Notes: a model not told the origin generated them from the letters alone. A stretch of 64,000 nucleotides of DNA from Posidoniimonas polymericola (GCF_007859935.1 NZ_SJPO01000011.1:124001-188000); one strand, 5' to 3'. Positions 8,496-17,960 are shown, counted from the stretch's first letter. Program-made: numbers and translations.

Positions 8496-11270
8496 TTAGG
8501 CCTCCACTAGCTGGGTTTGGTTCTTGTTGCGGTCGACGCCGTGGTCGGCGAAGTTCCGGATGGCGTTCAGCAGCTTCTCGCGGTCCATCTTGATCTGGTA
8601 GTCGTCGATGCCGACCTCGATGCCGCGCTGGATGTCCGAAGTGCCGGCCAGCGAGGTCAGGGCGATCACCGGCACCGCACACAGGCTGGCCGAGTCGCGG
8701 ATCTTCTGGCAGAGCTGGAATCCGTCCATGTTGGGCATCTCGATGTCGGTCACCACGACGTCCGGCGTGTACTGACCGCTGTTGAGCTTGTCCCAGGCGA
8801 TCTGGCCGTCCTCGCACGGCTCGACCCGGTAGCCCTTCTCCTCGAACATCTTCATCACCTGCGTGCGGAAGAAGGTCGAGTCCTCGGCCAGCAGGATCAG
8901 CGGCGGCAGCGAGTTCTCGGCGAACTCCTCTTCTTCTTCGCCGAGGAACCACTCGGGGTGCGAGAGCTGGGCGATCTCGTAGAAATCGATCAGCCGCACT
9001 GTGTGGTCGTTGCGGACCAGCGAGCCCACCACGCCCTGCTCGGCGAAGGTCGAGGTGTCGACGTTCGTCGTGACGTTGGTGATGTCGTGCAGCACCGGGG
9101 CGACCAGGCCAACCTCGCGGCCCTTCACCTCGAACACCACCACGTAGGAGCGGTCCATCATCTCGGGCGGCATCGCCCGGATGCAGTTCTCCAGCCGGAT
9201 CAGCGGCAGCGTCGCGTTCTTGTACTGCAGCACCTCTTGACCGCCAACCGTGTCGATCTGGTCGTTGCGGATCCGCTCGATCCGGGCGATCAGGTCCATC
9301 GGGGCGGCGAACTGTTCGTTCGGGCCGTTCTCGAACAGCATGACCGCCTGCATGTCGACTTCTTCATCGACGTGCTCGTTGTCCTTGCCGGCTGCGGCCC
9401 GCAGTTCCTCGTCGGTCCGCAGGTCCTCGTCCGCCGCGACGCCGGCGATGTCCAGGATCAGCGCGACGTGGCCGTCGCCCAGGATCGTGGCGCCCGCCAG
9501 GGTGCGGCAGTTCTTGTGGTGCCGGCCCAGCGGCTTGACCACGATCTCCTCCGAGTCGTGCAGGGCGTCCACCACCATCCCGAACCGCGTCTGACCGGAG
9601 TCGACCACGATGATGTTGGTGGCGCCGGTCTTGCTCCGGGCCTGTTCTTCGGCGGTGCCGCATCCCAGGGCCTCGTTCAACCGGACCAGCGGCAGCAGGC
9701 TGCCACGCAGGCGGAGGACCTCGGCGTCCTTGACGCGTCCGAGCTTGGTGTCGCGTTCGTTCTCACGGACCCGCACCAGCTCGGCGATGTTGACCTGCGG
9801 GATTGCGAAGCGGTCGCCGCCGGCCTGAATGATCAGCGACGGGATGATCGCCAGCGTCAGCGGCAGGGTGACGATGATGCTGGTGCCCTTGCCCAGGACC
9901 GACTCGACGTCGACCGTGCCGCCCAGCTTGGCGATGTTCGTCCGCACGACGTCCATCCCCACGCCGCGGCCGCTGACGTCGGTGACTTCCTTGGCGGTCG
10001 AGAAGCCGGGGGCGAAGATCAGGCGGACCGCCTCGCGGTCGCCCATCTGGTCGGCCTTCTCCTGGGTGATAATGCCCTTGGAGACCGCCTTCTCCTTCAG
10101 CACGGCGGGGTTGATGCCGCCGCCGTCGTCGACGATCTCGATCCGCACCTTGCCGGCCTGGTAGAAGGCCCGCAGGTCGATCTTCCCGGTCGCCGGCTTG
10201 CCCTTCTGCACGCGGACGTCAGGCGACTCGAGGCCGTGGTCGACCGAGTTGCGGATCAGGTGGGTGAGCGGGTCGCCGATCGCCTCGACGATCGTCTTGT
10301 CGACCTCGACCTCCTTGCCCTCGATGTTGAGGTCGCACTGCTTGCCGAGCTTGGCGCTCAGGTCGCGGACGACTCGGGGGAAGCGGCTGAACACCGACCC
10401 GATCTGCTGCATGCGGGTCTGCATGATCGCTTCCTGCAGCTCGCTGGTGACCTGGTCGATCCGCGCCGAGGTCGCCTCGAGCCCGGACTGCTCTTCCGAA
10501 GCGACCGCCTGCATCAGCTGGTTGCGGCTGAGCACGAGCTCGCCGGCCAGGTTCATCAGGCAGTCCAGAACCGTGACCGAAACGCGGATGCTGGCGTCCG
10601 CCGCGGGCGTCGGGGTCGGCTTGGTGGTTTGTGAGTCCTCAGCCATGGGCGTAGCCTTCGGGGGTTCGGGAGTTGGGGGCGCCGGCGCGGCCGGTGCGGG
10701 GGCGGCGGGCGCCTCTTGGGCGGCCTTGGCGGCATTCTTCTCGGCCAGCTTGGCGGCGATGGCGGCCTCGATCTGGTCGTCGAGGCTCATCTCGCTGGCG
10801 GCCGGAGCCGGCTCTTCGGTGGGCTCTTCTGCGGGCTCTTCCGCGGCGGGCGCGGCGGCTTCTGCGGCGGCCGCCGGAGCGGGCTCGTTGCCCTCGGCGA
10901 TCGCGTCCAGCGCCGCGACGTGCTTGCTGATGTCGAACGACCCAGAGTTGTTCACGTCGTCGATCATCGAAGACAGCGTGTCGGCCGCCTTCAGCATGAC
11001 GTCAATAGTGACCGACGTCGGCGTCAGCTCCTTATTGCGCATCATGTTCAGCAGGTTCTCGAGGCTGTGGGCCAGGTCGTTGACCGTGGTCAGCCCCAGG
11101 AAGCCGGCGGCGCCCTTGATGGAGTGGATCGCGCGGAACACCTCGTTGACGAGGTTGACATCGATATTCGCGCCCTGTTCCTCGATAGCGAGGAACTGGT
11201 TCTCGACATCCGCTAGGTGTTCCTTCGCCTCCACGACGAAGTCGTTCATCAGTTCGTTGTCTTCCACCAT
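8496..11270 (-). CDS. cheA: Hybrid chemotaxis histidine kinase CheA with two CheW-like modules and a receiver
   Basis: Central chemotaxis kinase. In the 924-residue product the Hpt domain (about 1-105) carries phospho-His49 in RAIHSIKGAAGF; a long Ala/Pro/Glu-rich linker follows (about 118-235) with no obvious P2 domain; then the dimerisation helix and HATPase domain (N box HLIRNSVDHG near 336, GRGVGMDVVR), a first CheW-like domain (about 470-620), a second CheW-like domain (about 640-780), and a C-terminal receiver with phosphoacceptor D842 in VTDIEMPNMDG. I placed the start at ATG 11270, directly before the Hpt domain and next to a GGAGG; GTG 11267 would have better Shine-Dalgarno spacing, and a TTG at 11336 is open but unlikely. 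First gene of the cluster. Confidence 0.95.
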   Translation of the reverse strand: MVEDNELMNDFVVEAKEHLADVENQFLAIEEQGANIDVNLVNEVFRAIHSIKGAAGFLGLTTVNDLAHSLENLLNMMRNKELTPTSVTIDVMLKAADTLSSMIDDVNNSGSFDISKHVAALDAIAEGNEPAPAAAAEAAAPAAEEPAEEPTEEPAPAASEMSLDDQIEAAIAAKLAEKNAAKAAQEAPAAPAPAAPAPPTPEPPKATPMAEDSQTTKPTPTPAADASIRVSVTVLDCLMNLAGELVLSRNQLMQAVASEEQSGLEATSARIDQVTSELQEAIMQTRMQQIGSVFSRFPRVVRDLSAKLGKQCDLNIEGKEVEVDKTIVEAIGDPLTHLIRNSVDHGLESPDVRVQKGKPATGKIDLRAFYQAGKVRIEIVDDGGGINPAVLKEKAVSKGIITQEKADQMGDREAVRLIFAPGFSTAKEVTDVSGRGVGMDVVRTNIAKLGGTVDVESVLGKGTSIIVTLPLTLAIIPSLIIQAGGDRFAIPQVNIAELVRVRENERDTKLGRVKDAEVLRLRGSLLPLVRLNEALGCGTAEEQARSKTGATNIIVVDSGQTRFGMVVDALHDSEEIVVKPLGRHHKNCRTLAGATILGDGHVALILDIAGVAADEDLRTDEELRAAAGKDNEHVDEEVDMQAVMLFENGPNEQFAAPMDLIARIERIRNDQIDTVGGQEVLQYKNATLPLIRLENCIRAMPPEMMDRSYVVVFEVKGREVGLVAPVLHDITNVTTNVDTSTFAEQGVVGSLVRNDHTVRLIDFYEIAQLSHPEWFLGEEEEEFAENSLPPLILLAEDSTFFRTQVMKMFEEKGYRVEPCEDGQIAWDKLNSGQYTPDVVVTDIEMPNMDGFQLCQKIRDSASLCAVPVIALTSLAGTSDIQRGIEVGIDDYQIKMDREKLLNAIRNFADHGVDRNKNQTQLVEA

Positions 11271-11485
11271 CACCTCCAGCGAGTGTCGGAACGCTGGTTC
11301 TGTGGGAGCCAGCGCAAGGATGTGTTCGATGTGCAAAAGTAGGTCACATCGCGTGCGCAGCGGCCGGTGGTGGTAAACAGAACCCGACGCGGTGCGGCGG
11401 CGCTGAGAGGGGGCCTTCGTCGGCCCGTGCGTGCGGCGGGTTGTCCCGGTTGCTCGGCTTGCGCCGCCGACCCGCGGGAGGCGGT

Positions 11486-12202
11486 CTACTCGTCGTCGAG
11501 CGGGCGGCGGTCTGTTTTTTCCAGCTCTGCGGCTAGATCTTCCGCGTAGCCGGGCGGGAAGGGGCTTTCTGCCGACTCTAGCGGTTCTGCCGCTCCGCGG
11601 CTCGGCGCGTTTGCCGCACCCTCCTCAGAGGGACGCGCCGCCAGCCGTTTGGGCGGCGTCGGAGTGGGTCGTTGCGGCTCGGGTTCCGGCAGCGGCAGCG
11701 AGAACTCCGACACCCAAAAAGCGGCGTCGCCGACGTCGGCGGGCGGCTGCTTTTCGGGCGCCTGACCCTGGATCGCGTGGGGGCGCCGGCCCCGCAACTC
11801 CCGGTTCCACTCGGCGCTGCCCTGCCACGCGGCGCCCCGGCGGCGGGCCGCCCGCTGCACCCGGCGGTCGCCGGAGATCACCAGCAGCTCCTTCGGCGCG
11901 CGGTCGGACTCGACGAGCGCCTCGAGCATCGCGTCGGCGTCGGGGTACTTGCGGGCAAACAGCACGTGGATGCCCTCGTAGGAGTACTCGTCGGGCAGGC
12001 CGGGCAGCGCGCCGGCCGCGTCGAACACGATGGTCGCCCGCGCACGCTCTCGCTTGACCAGCCGCGACGCGATGAAGGCCAGCAGCGCCTCGCGGGCGCC
12101 CTGCAGCGTCCCCGCCAGGCGGTCGGACCCGTGCACGTCGGTCGCGTGCAGCAGGTTGTAGCCGTCGATCAATAGTCGCACACGCGCGGGTGAGCGGGCC
12201 AT
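11486..12202 (-). CDS. NYN (YacP-like) domain putative ribonuclease
   Basis: The N-terminal 130 residues match the YacP-like branch of the NYN/PIN nuclease fold: VRLLIDGYNLLHA at about 8-20 with the first metal-binding Asp, IVFDAAGA with the second, an acidic DADAML segment and VISGDRRVQRAARRRGA near the end of the domain. Such proteins are expected to cleave structured RNA with Mg2+; the substrate here is unknown. The remaining 100 residues are Pro/Ala/Glu-rich and look disordered. It lies downstream of pyrB by 21 bases on the same strand and is probably co-transcribed with it. Confidence 0.8.
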   Translation of the reverse strand: MARSPARVRLLIDGYNLLHATDVHGSDRLAGTLQGAREALLAFIASRLVKRERARATIVFDAAGALPGLPDEYSYEGIHVLFARKYPDADAMLEALVESDRAPKELLVISGDRRVQRAARRRGAAWQGSAEWNRELRGRRPHAIQGQAPEKQPPADVGDAAFWVSEFSLPLPEPEPQRPTPTPPKRLAARPSEEGAANAPSRGAAEPLESAESPFPPGYAEDLAAELEKTDRRPLDDE

Positions 12203-12223
12203 GGCTGGTCGCTCTGGGCGGGG

Positions 12224-13495
12224 CTAGTCGTTGTAGACGTGACGCTCGCGGTAGGTCTCGAAGAAGTGCCGCGCGATGCTGTGGTCGACGTCCATCACGT
12301 GCGCCAGGAGCGCGGCGCGGATCCACATGCCGTTGCGGGCCTGGCGGAAGTACATGGCGCGGGGGTCGTCGTCGACCTCCGGTGGGATCTCGCCGAAGTG
12401 CTGGTCCCGCGGGAACGGGTGCAGGATCGGGGCGTACAGCCGCATCCGGGTGACCAGCTCGGGCGTCAGCCGGTACTTGAGCGTGTCGATCGCCGCCATC
12501 GACTCGGCGTCCTCGGGGCTGTCGTGTTCCTTCTGCACGCGGGTCATGTAGAGCGCGTCCACCTGCTCGATCACCGGCTTGCCGTCCAGCAGCGACTCGA
12601 ACGAGTCGAGCTCGTAGATCGGCACCCCGCGGTCCAGCAGCCGCTGACGCAGGTCGTCACGGATGCGGAGCTTCGGGTGGTCCGGCGAGATGAAAACCAG
12701 CCGCACGCCCTCGTACATCGCCAGCAGCATCGCCAGCGACCGCACGGTCCGGCCCCGGCCGATGTCGCCGCAGAAGGCGTAGGTCTTGTTCTCCAGCCCC
12801 TTGGACAGGCCCTCGTAGCCCGGCATCAGGCGGAGCCGCTCCAGCTTGTCGCCGCCGGGCGAGTCGTTCGGGTTCTCGAAGTTGAAGGTCCGCTGCAGCG
12901 TGTAGATGTCCAGGAGCGCCTGGGTCGGGTGCTCGTCGGCGCCGCTGCCGGCGTTGATCAGCGGCACGCTCCGCTGGCCGCTCCGCTCGAGGTCGTTCAT
13001 TAGGTAGGCGCACGACTCGGCCAGCTTCGCGACGGGCGACCGCATGATGATCAGGTCGAAGTAGCTCGAGAACATCCGGATCGAGTCGAAGCGGGTCTCG
13101 CCCTTGGTTTCCGAAGAGGTCTGCGGGTCGCGCACCTCGTTGCAGGTGATGCCGAGCACCTGGCAGGCCGCCATGAACGACAAGAACGTGCGGGTCGACG
13201 GCTGGGTGAAGTACAGCATCGCCCGGCGGTGAGCCAGCAGCCCGCGGAGGAAGTCCTGCCCGTCACGCGACTTCGACAGCAGCCGGATCATGTCGGCGGT
13301 CTCGGCCAGCTCGGAGAGCATCCCCGGGTTGAACTGGCCGGAGAACACCACGTGCCGCAGCCGGTCTCCCCGCTGGAACTCGGGGGCCTTCATCAGCACG
13401 GGCCGGTCTAGCCGCGAGGAGAAATGCTCGAGGTTCAGCTCGTCCTGCGTCCTCGGGGGGGCGAGGGGCGACTCGTGATCGGTGGGCGTAGACAA
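12224..13495 (-). CDS. pyrB: Aspartate carbamoyltransferase catalytic chain
   Basis: Condenses carbamoyl phosphate with aspartate in pyrimidine synthesis. The carbamoyl-phosphate loop is present as QPSTRTFLSF, the mobile loop lysine in SSETKGET, then IIMRSP, HPTQALLDIYTL, GDIGRGRTVRSLAMLL, YMTRVQKEHDS and LHPFPR. All key residues known from the E. coli enzyme are there except that the second Arg of the STRTR motif is Phe. The product (about 423 residues) is longer than E. coli PyrB because of N-terminal and C-terminal extensions. I chose TTG 13495 because GGAG lies seven bases upstream; the frame is open to 13555 and the next ATG is at 13393. No pyrI regulatory chain is seen. Confidence 0.92.
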   Translation of the reverse strand: MSTPTDHESPLAPPRTQDELNLEHFSSRLDRPVLMKAPEFQRGDRLRHVVFSGQFNPGMLSELAETADMIRLLSKSRDGQDFLRGLLAHRRAMLYFTQPSTRTFLSFMAACQVLGITCNEVRDPQTSSETKGETRFDSIRMFSSYFDLIIMRSPVAKLAESCAYLMNDLERSGQRSVPLINAGSGADEHPTQALLDIYTLQRTFNFENPNDSPGGDKLERLRLMPGYEGLSKGLENKTYAFCGDIGRGRTVRSLAMLLAMYEGVRLVFISPDHPKLRIRDDLRQRLLDRGVPIYELDSFESLLDGKPVIEQVDALYMTRVQKEHDSPEDAESMAAIDTLKYRLTPELVTRMRLYAPILHPFPRDQHFGEIPPEVDDDPRAMYFRQARNGMWIRAALLAHVMDVDHSIARHFFETYRERHVYND

Positions 13496-13589
13496 CGTGG
13501 GGCTCCTTGCGCTGGCGTTGCCTAGATTTATCGCACAGCCCCCCGCCGCAGGCAATCCACCCTGCCCCGCCGAGCGGTCCCCGGCGGCG

Positions 13590-15230
13590 CTATTCTGACA
13601 CCCGCCAGCGGGCGTGGAACAGCCACATAATCAGCAGCAGCAGCGTCAGGTTGTACAGCACCGACCACCCGACGTACCCAAAGAACAGGGGCAGGTCGCC
13701 GATCGCCTGCTGCTTGGCGGTCTCGGACCTGCCGTCCGCCCGTTCGATGTCCAGCGGCAACGCGAAAACCGCCGCGAATGGGCTCACGCTGCCGACCGCG
13801 TGCACCACACGGGCCCCGGTGGTCCCCTGGTAGAAGGTCTCGGAGAAGAACCGGGCCGCCAGCGGCGCCACGAACATCGTCAGGATCAGCACGTAGGTCG
13901 TCATCAGGCTGCTGGACGTCTTGCGGTAGATCGTTGAGCAGAACAGCGCCGTCAGCGCGGTGGTCAGGCAAGCGAGCGCGACCACCAGGAAGTACCCCGC
14001 CATGGTGAGCAGGTTGTTCCAGTAGTCCAGCGGCATCATGCACGCCAGCAGCACCGGCCACAGCAGGAACGACGTCAGCACCACCGACACCCGCAGACCA
14101 CTCAGCAGCTTACCCCACAGCATCTGCCAGGGGCTGATGAGCGTGGTCAGCAGCAGGTCGAGCGTCTGACGTTCCCGCTCGTTGCAGACGCTGCCGGCGG
14201 AGAACACCGGTCCGACCAGCATGTTGAACAGCAGCACGTAGGCGATGTACCACGGCGCCCAGCTCATCACCATGTACAGGCAGACCGCCATAATCGGCAG
14301 CGCCAGGCCCATCGAGATCTGGATCACCAGCCGCAGCATCAGCGTGCCCTGGGCGAAGATCTCGCTCCGCATCTCCTTGTCGTAGATCGGGTTGGCGCCG
14401 TCCTCGATGAAAGTGGTCCGCTTGGGCGGGGCAAACAGCTTGTCGGGGAACTCGTCCCGCTTGATGTACAGGCCAACCGCCTCGCGGGCCTCGGTCTCGA
14501 GGTCGACCACTTCCTTGCCGCCCGAACCCAGGTCGGCCGGGTAGAGCAGCCGCCGGGTGATGTCGGCCCACAAGAGCGCCCCGATCGCCGCGCAGGCGAT
14601 CGGCGTCACGGTCGACACAAATGCCACCCGGGCGCCGCCGAGCTGCTCGAGCGACTGCCACACCAGCACGCCAACCATCGCCAGCGGCAGGATCATCAAA
14701 TACGACACCACCAGCGACGCGCTGGTCCGCTGGAAGTAGCTGCTCGCCCACAGGCTGATCATGCCGAACAACGCCACCATCGACATCATCGCGATGTACG
14801 CCGCGAAAACCTCCAGCGCGCCCACGCCCCCCAGCGGCAGGCAGAGCATCACGATCGGCAGCGAGCAGAAGATCAGGATGCCGAGGTACGTCAGCGAGGC
14901 GAACAGCTTGCCCAGCACAATCGCGCCCGGCTTGATCGGGCTGGCGAGCAGCATCTCGTAGCTGTCGCGTTCCTTCTCGCCGGTGATCGCCCCGGCGGCG
15001 AAGCTCGGCGCCATTAGCGACGCCAGCATAAACTGGCCGAAGAAGAACAGCTCGACCAGCCGCTTGGCCTCCTCCGGCTGGGCAAAGTCGAGCTTCTGCT
15101 GCTGCGGCCAGGCCAGCAGCACCACGCCCCCCAACAGGGCGATGTACGCAAACAGCAGCACAAACGCCCGCGGCAACCGCAGCGTGCTCAGCAGCTCGTA
15201 CTGCAGGACCGGATTATCACGGACGTACAT
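13590..15230 (-). CDS. ABC-2 type transporter permease, duplicated
   Basis: A 546-residue integral membrane protein made of two ABC-2 permease-like halves, each with about six hydrophobic segments. Both halves show the characteristic amphipathic motif: AGAITGEKERDSYEMLLASP around residues 80-99 and the equivalent SVCNERERQTLDLLLTTLIS around 346-365. A cytoplasmic loop of about 80 residues separates the halves. Such proteins pair with a separately encoded ABC ATPase to export lipids, polysaccharide or unknown substrates; no ATPase gene adjoins it here. Start is ATG. The substrate is not predictable. Confidence 0.88.
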   Translation of the reverse strand: MYVRDNPVLQYELLSTLRLPRAFVLLFAYIALLGGVVLLAWPQQQKLDFAQPEEAKRLVELFFFGQFMLASLMAPSFAAGAITGEKERDSYEMLLASPIKPGAIVLGKLFASLTYLGILIFCSLPIVMLCLPLGGVGALEVFAAYIAMMSMVALFGMISLWASSYFQRTSASLVVSYLMILPLAMVGVLVWQSLEQLGGARVAFVSTVTPIACAAIGALLWADITRRLLYPADLGSGGKEVVDLETEAREAVGLYIKRDEFPDKLFAPPKRTTFIEDGANPIYDKEMRSEIFAQGTLMLRLVIQISMGLALPIMAVCLYMVMSWAPWYIAYVLLFNMLVGPVFSAGSVCNERERQTLDLLLTTLISPWQMLWGKLLSGLRVSVVLTSFLLWPVLLACMMPLDYWNNLLTMAGYFLVVALACLTTALTALFCSTIYRKTSSSLMTTYVLILTMFVAPLAARFFSETFYQGTTGARVVHAVGSVSPFAAVFALPLDIERADGRSETAKQQAIGDLPLFFGYVGWSVLYNLTLLLLIMWLFHARWRVSE

Positions 15231-15320
15231 AGGCAGTTGGTTCGTAGCTCGCGGCTAGTCAGTTGTACGCGGTTGGCGCCCAGATCGCCATGAAGCGTCG
15301 CGGCTCCGCCGCGCCCACGA

Positions 15321-15360
15321 ATCCCTCTTCCCGGCAGGGGGAGGGGCTAGGGAAGGGGGG
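15321..15360 (+). repeat. Dispersed GC-rich repeat, copy A
   Basis: A quasi-palindromic CCCTC...GGGGGAGGGG core followed by CTAGGG and a G run. The same pattern recurs twice at 25.3-25.4 kb, so this is a dispersed intergenic repeat rather than a terminator (no T tract). Confidence 0.55.
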
Positions 15361-15390
15361 TCTGCCAGCGTGTTCGCTGCCCCGACCGGT

Positions 15391-16416
15391 TTATCCCGTA
15401 TTCTCCTCACTTATCTCCAAAACCCGCTCCACTTCTTCCCAGACAGCGTCCGCCGGGATCTCCTTGAACGGCTCGTCAACAAACCGCCCGCACGAGTCGC
15501 ACGGTGTCTGGACCTCTGTAGAGGCCACAAACCGCTGGTGCTCGCGGTGCGGGCGGGTCCATTCTACCGGGCTGATCTGGAACAGCGAAACCATCGGCAG
15601 CCCCGCCGTGGCGGCCAGGTGGTGGGGCCCGCCGTCGTTGCCGACAAACAGGTCGCACCGACGCATCACGCCCATCAGCTGCGGGAAGGTCGGCATCGGG
15701 TAGTCGATCACCGCCGGCGTCCGCATCCGGTCGGTCACCTCGCGGACCGACCGCTCCTGGCCGGGTCCGTACACCATCAGCGGCGTGTAGCCCCGCTCGG
15801 ACAGCCGGTCGGCGAGCAGGGCGAACTTCTCCGGCGGCCAGCTCTTGTTGGGGTCCTGAGAGATCACGTACATCGCCACGGTCTTGCCGGGGAGGTGCTC
15901 CTCGTTGAACCGCTGGGCGAACGCCTCGTCCGCCGGGCTGATCGGGAACTCGAGGTCGAGGTCATCAAAATCGACCCGGTCGTCCCCCAGCAGCCGCAGG
16001 TTCCGCCGGGCGTTGTACTCGAACGGCATCTGGTCGCGGGGCGTCGACTCGGTGTAGCACAGCGGACCCCGCACCACCGCCTTGCGGTAGCCGATCCGCC
16101 GCTGCGCGCCGCTCGCCAGCGTCAGCCACGCGGTCTTTGGCAGGGCGTGCAGGTCGATCGCCAGGTCATACCGCCGGCGCCGCATCGCGCCGATCAGTCC
16201 TCGGAGCTCCGACAACGGCGCCTTGCGCCGCAGCAGCCGCCGGTGCGCGACGTGCGGGCTGTGCAGGAAGATCGCCCCGTTGTTGGGCTGGCACAGCACG
16301 TCAACCTCGGCGTCGGGGTACAGCCGCTTCAGCTGCCGCACGAGCGGCGTCGCGAGCAGCGTGTCGCCCAGCATCCGCAGGCGAACGACCAGGATGCGTT
16401 GGGGGGGATTCGCCAA
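15391..16416 (-). CDS. Glycosyltransferase family 9 (heptosyltransferase-like)
   Basis: GT-B fold enzyme of family GT9, which transfers ADP-heptose or a related sugar onto lipopolysaccharide core. Marks: QRILVVRLRMLGDTLLATPL at the N-terminus (the nucleotide-sugar domain start), DLAIDLHALPKTAW, an NKSWPPEKFA motif and GNDGGPHHLAATAGLPMVSL in the C-terminal domain. A C-terminal CDSCG pair is unusual and could bind metal or form a disulfide. The start is TTG 16416, five bases after a clean GGAGG; the frame remains open to 16482. With the kdsB gene further along, it supports a lipopolysaccharide-type outer membrane. The exact sugar is not determined. Confidence 0.87.
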   Translation of the reverse strand: MANPPQRILVVRLRMLGDTLLATPLVRQLKRLYPDAEVDVLCQPNNGAIFLHSPHVAHRRLLRRKAPLSELRGLIGAMRRRRYDLAIDLHALPKTAWLTLASGAQRRIGYRKAVVRGPLCYTESTPRDQMPFEYNARRNLRLLGDDRVDFDDLDLEFPISPADEAFAQRFNEEHLPGKTVAMYVISQDPNKSWPPEKFALLADRLSERGYTPLMVYGPGQERSVREVTDRMRTPAVIDYPMPTFPQLMGVMRRCDLFVGNDGGPHHLAATAGLPMVSLFQISPVEWTRPHREHQRFVASTEVQTPCDSCGRFVDEPFKEIPADAVWEEVERVLEISEENTG

Positions 16417-16528
16417 GCCTACCTCCGCCCGCTGACGCGCGAATGACCAATGACCAAGGTTAATTACCCAATGAACGAACAAGCAGAGACCGACAAGTCA
16501 TTTCGGCTTGGTCATTGGGCATTGCCCG

Positions 16529-17743
16529 CTAGTAGCTACGCGGACGGACCTTGCCGAGCACGCGGCTGGGCAGGCCCTGCAGCCGGATGAAGCCCTCGGC
16601 GTCGGTCTGGTCGTAGCTGCCGCCCCCCTCCATGCTGGCGACTTCCTCGTCGTACAGGCTGTTCGGGCTGGTGCGGCCGTGGATCTCGATGTTGCCCTTG
16701 TACAGCCCGAGCGTCACCTCGCCGGTGACCGGCTGCTGGGCCTCCTTGATGAACGCCAGCAGGGCGTCCATCTTCGGGCAGTACCAGAAGCCGTAGTACA
16801 CCATCTCGGCGACTTCCGGCGCCAGCCGGTCGCGGAGGTGCACCAGGTCGCGGTCGAGCGTGAGCTGCTCGAGCTGCAGGTGCGCGGCGTACAGGGCGGT
16901 CATGCCGGGCGCCTCGTACACGCCGCGGCTCTTCATGCCGACAAAGCGGTTTTCAACAATGTCGATCCGGCCGACGCCGTTGCGGCCGGCGATCTCGTTC
17001 ATCTCCTGCACCATCGCCAGCGGCGACTTCTTGACCCCGTTGATGCTGACCGGCACGCCCGACTCGAACCCGACCGTGACCTCCTCGACCTTGTCCGGCG
17101 CCTCCTGCGGCGAGACCCCCATCCCGAAGTCGACAATCGCCACGCCGTTGACCGCGGTGTCCTCCAGCTTGCCCGCCTCGTAGCTGATGTGCAGGCAGTT
17201 TTCGTCGGAGCTGTAGGGCTTGGCGAGCGACGCCTTGACCGGGATCTTCTTGACGTCGCAGAAGTCGATCATCTCGGTGCGGCCGGGGAACTTATCGCGG
17301 AACGACTGCATCCGCCACGGCGCGATCATCTTGACGTCCGGCTCGAGGGCCTCGGCCGCCAGCTGGAAGCGGCACTGGTCGTTCCCCTTGCCGGTGGCGC
17401 CGTGCACAAAGGCCTCGGCGCCGACCTCCCGGGCCACCTCCAGGCACGCCTTGCTGATCAGCGGCCGGGCGATCGAGGTGCCCAGCAGGTAGATCCCCTC
17501 GTACTTGGCCTGCCACTGCAATACCGGGAACGCGAAGTCGCGGCACAGCTCCTCCTGCACGTCGACCAGCCGGGCCGACGCGGCGCCGTTGTCGTGCGCC
17601 TTCTGCATGATCGCCTCGCGGTCCTCGCACGGCTGACCGACGTCCACATAGACGCAGTGCACCTCGTAGCCCTCGTCCTGGAGCCAGCCGAGGATGACAG
17701 ACGTGTCGAGGCCGCCGGAGTAGGCGAGGACGCACTTGCGCAT
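16529..17743 (-). CDS. argG: Argininosuccinate synthase
   Basis: ATP-dependent ligation of citrulline and aspartate in arginine synthesis. The 404-residue product has the N-type PP-loop LAYSGGLDTSVILGWL at residues 6-21, FVHGATGKGNDQCRFQLA near 115-132, the APWR segment, and the SDENCLHISYE and YEAPGMTALY regions of the synthetase domain. Length matches the family. Start ATG 17743 places the PP-loop six residues from the N-terminus, as in homologues; the frame is open to 17848 but that extension is Thr/Pro/Arg-rich and not conserved. Upstream lies a large palindrome (17871-17944). No argH adjoins it. Confidence 0.97.
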   Translation of the reverse strand: MRKCVLAYSGGLDTSVILGWLQDEGYEVHCVYVDVGQPCEDREAIMQKAHDNGAASARLVDVQEELCRDFAFPVLQWQAKYEGIYLLGTSIARPLISKACLEVAREVGAEAFVHGATGKGNDQCRFQLAAEALEPDVKMIAPWRMQSFRDKFPGRTEMIDFCDVKKIPVKASLAKPYSSDENCLHISYEAGKLEDTAVNGVAIVDFGMGVSPQEAPDKVEEVTVGFESGVPVSINGVKKSPLAMVQEMNEIAGRNGVGRIDIVENRFVGMKSRGVYEAPGMTALYAAHLQLEQLTLDRDLVHLRDRLAPEVAEMVYYGFWYCPKMDALLAFIKEAQQPVTGEVTLGLYKGNIEIHGRTSPNSLYDEEVASMEGGGSYDQTDAEGFIRLQGLPSRVLGKVRPRSY

Positions 17744-17870
17744 GGGGGGAATCCGTAGCGGGGGGGAAGCGGTAGTTCGTAGGCGAACCGGTATTGTGGT
17801 TCGGCACGCGGGAGCTGACAAGCGGCGCCGCCGCTGGGTTCGGCTCACCAGTCAGCCCGCAAGCATGATC

Positions 17871-17944
17871 AGCCCACGGCGCCAGCCGTGGGACTGACGC
17901 AGCAGCGGCTTCGGCGCGCGGTCCCACGGCTGGCGCCGTGGGCT
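17871..17944. repeat. Long intergenic inverted repeat
   Basis: Two perfect 24-base inverted arms (17871-17894 and 17921-17944) separated by 26 bases. Each arm is itself close to palindromic around GGCGCC, so cruciform or nested hairpins are possible. There is no T tract, so a mobile or REP-like intergenic repeat is more likely than a terminator. Confidence 0.85.
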
Positions 17945-17960
17945 GTTCCTTGGCTGGCCG

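Noticed and set aside
8517-10634. 705-codon plus-strand open frame inside cheA
   Set aside because: Antisense to well-conserved CheA domains, with a Val/Asp/His-rich product and no motif.
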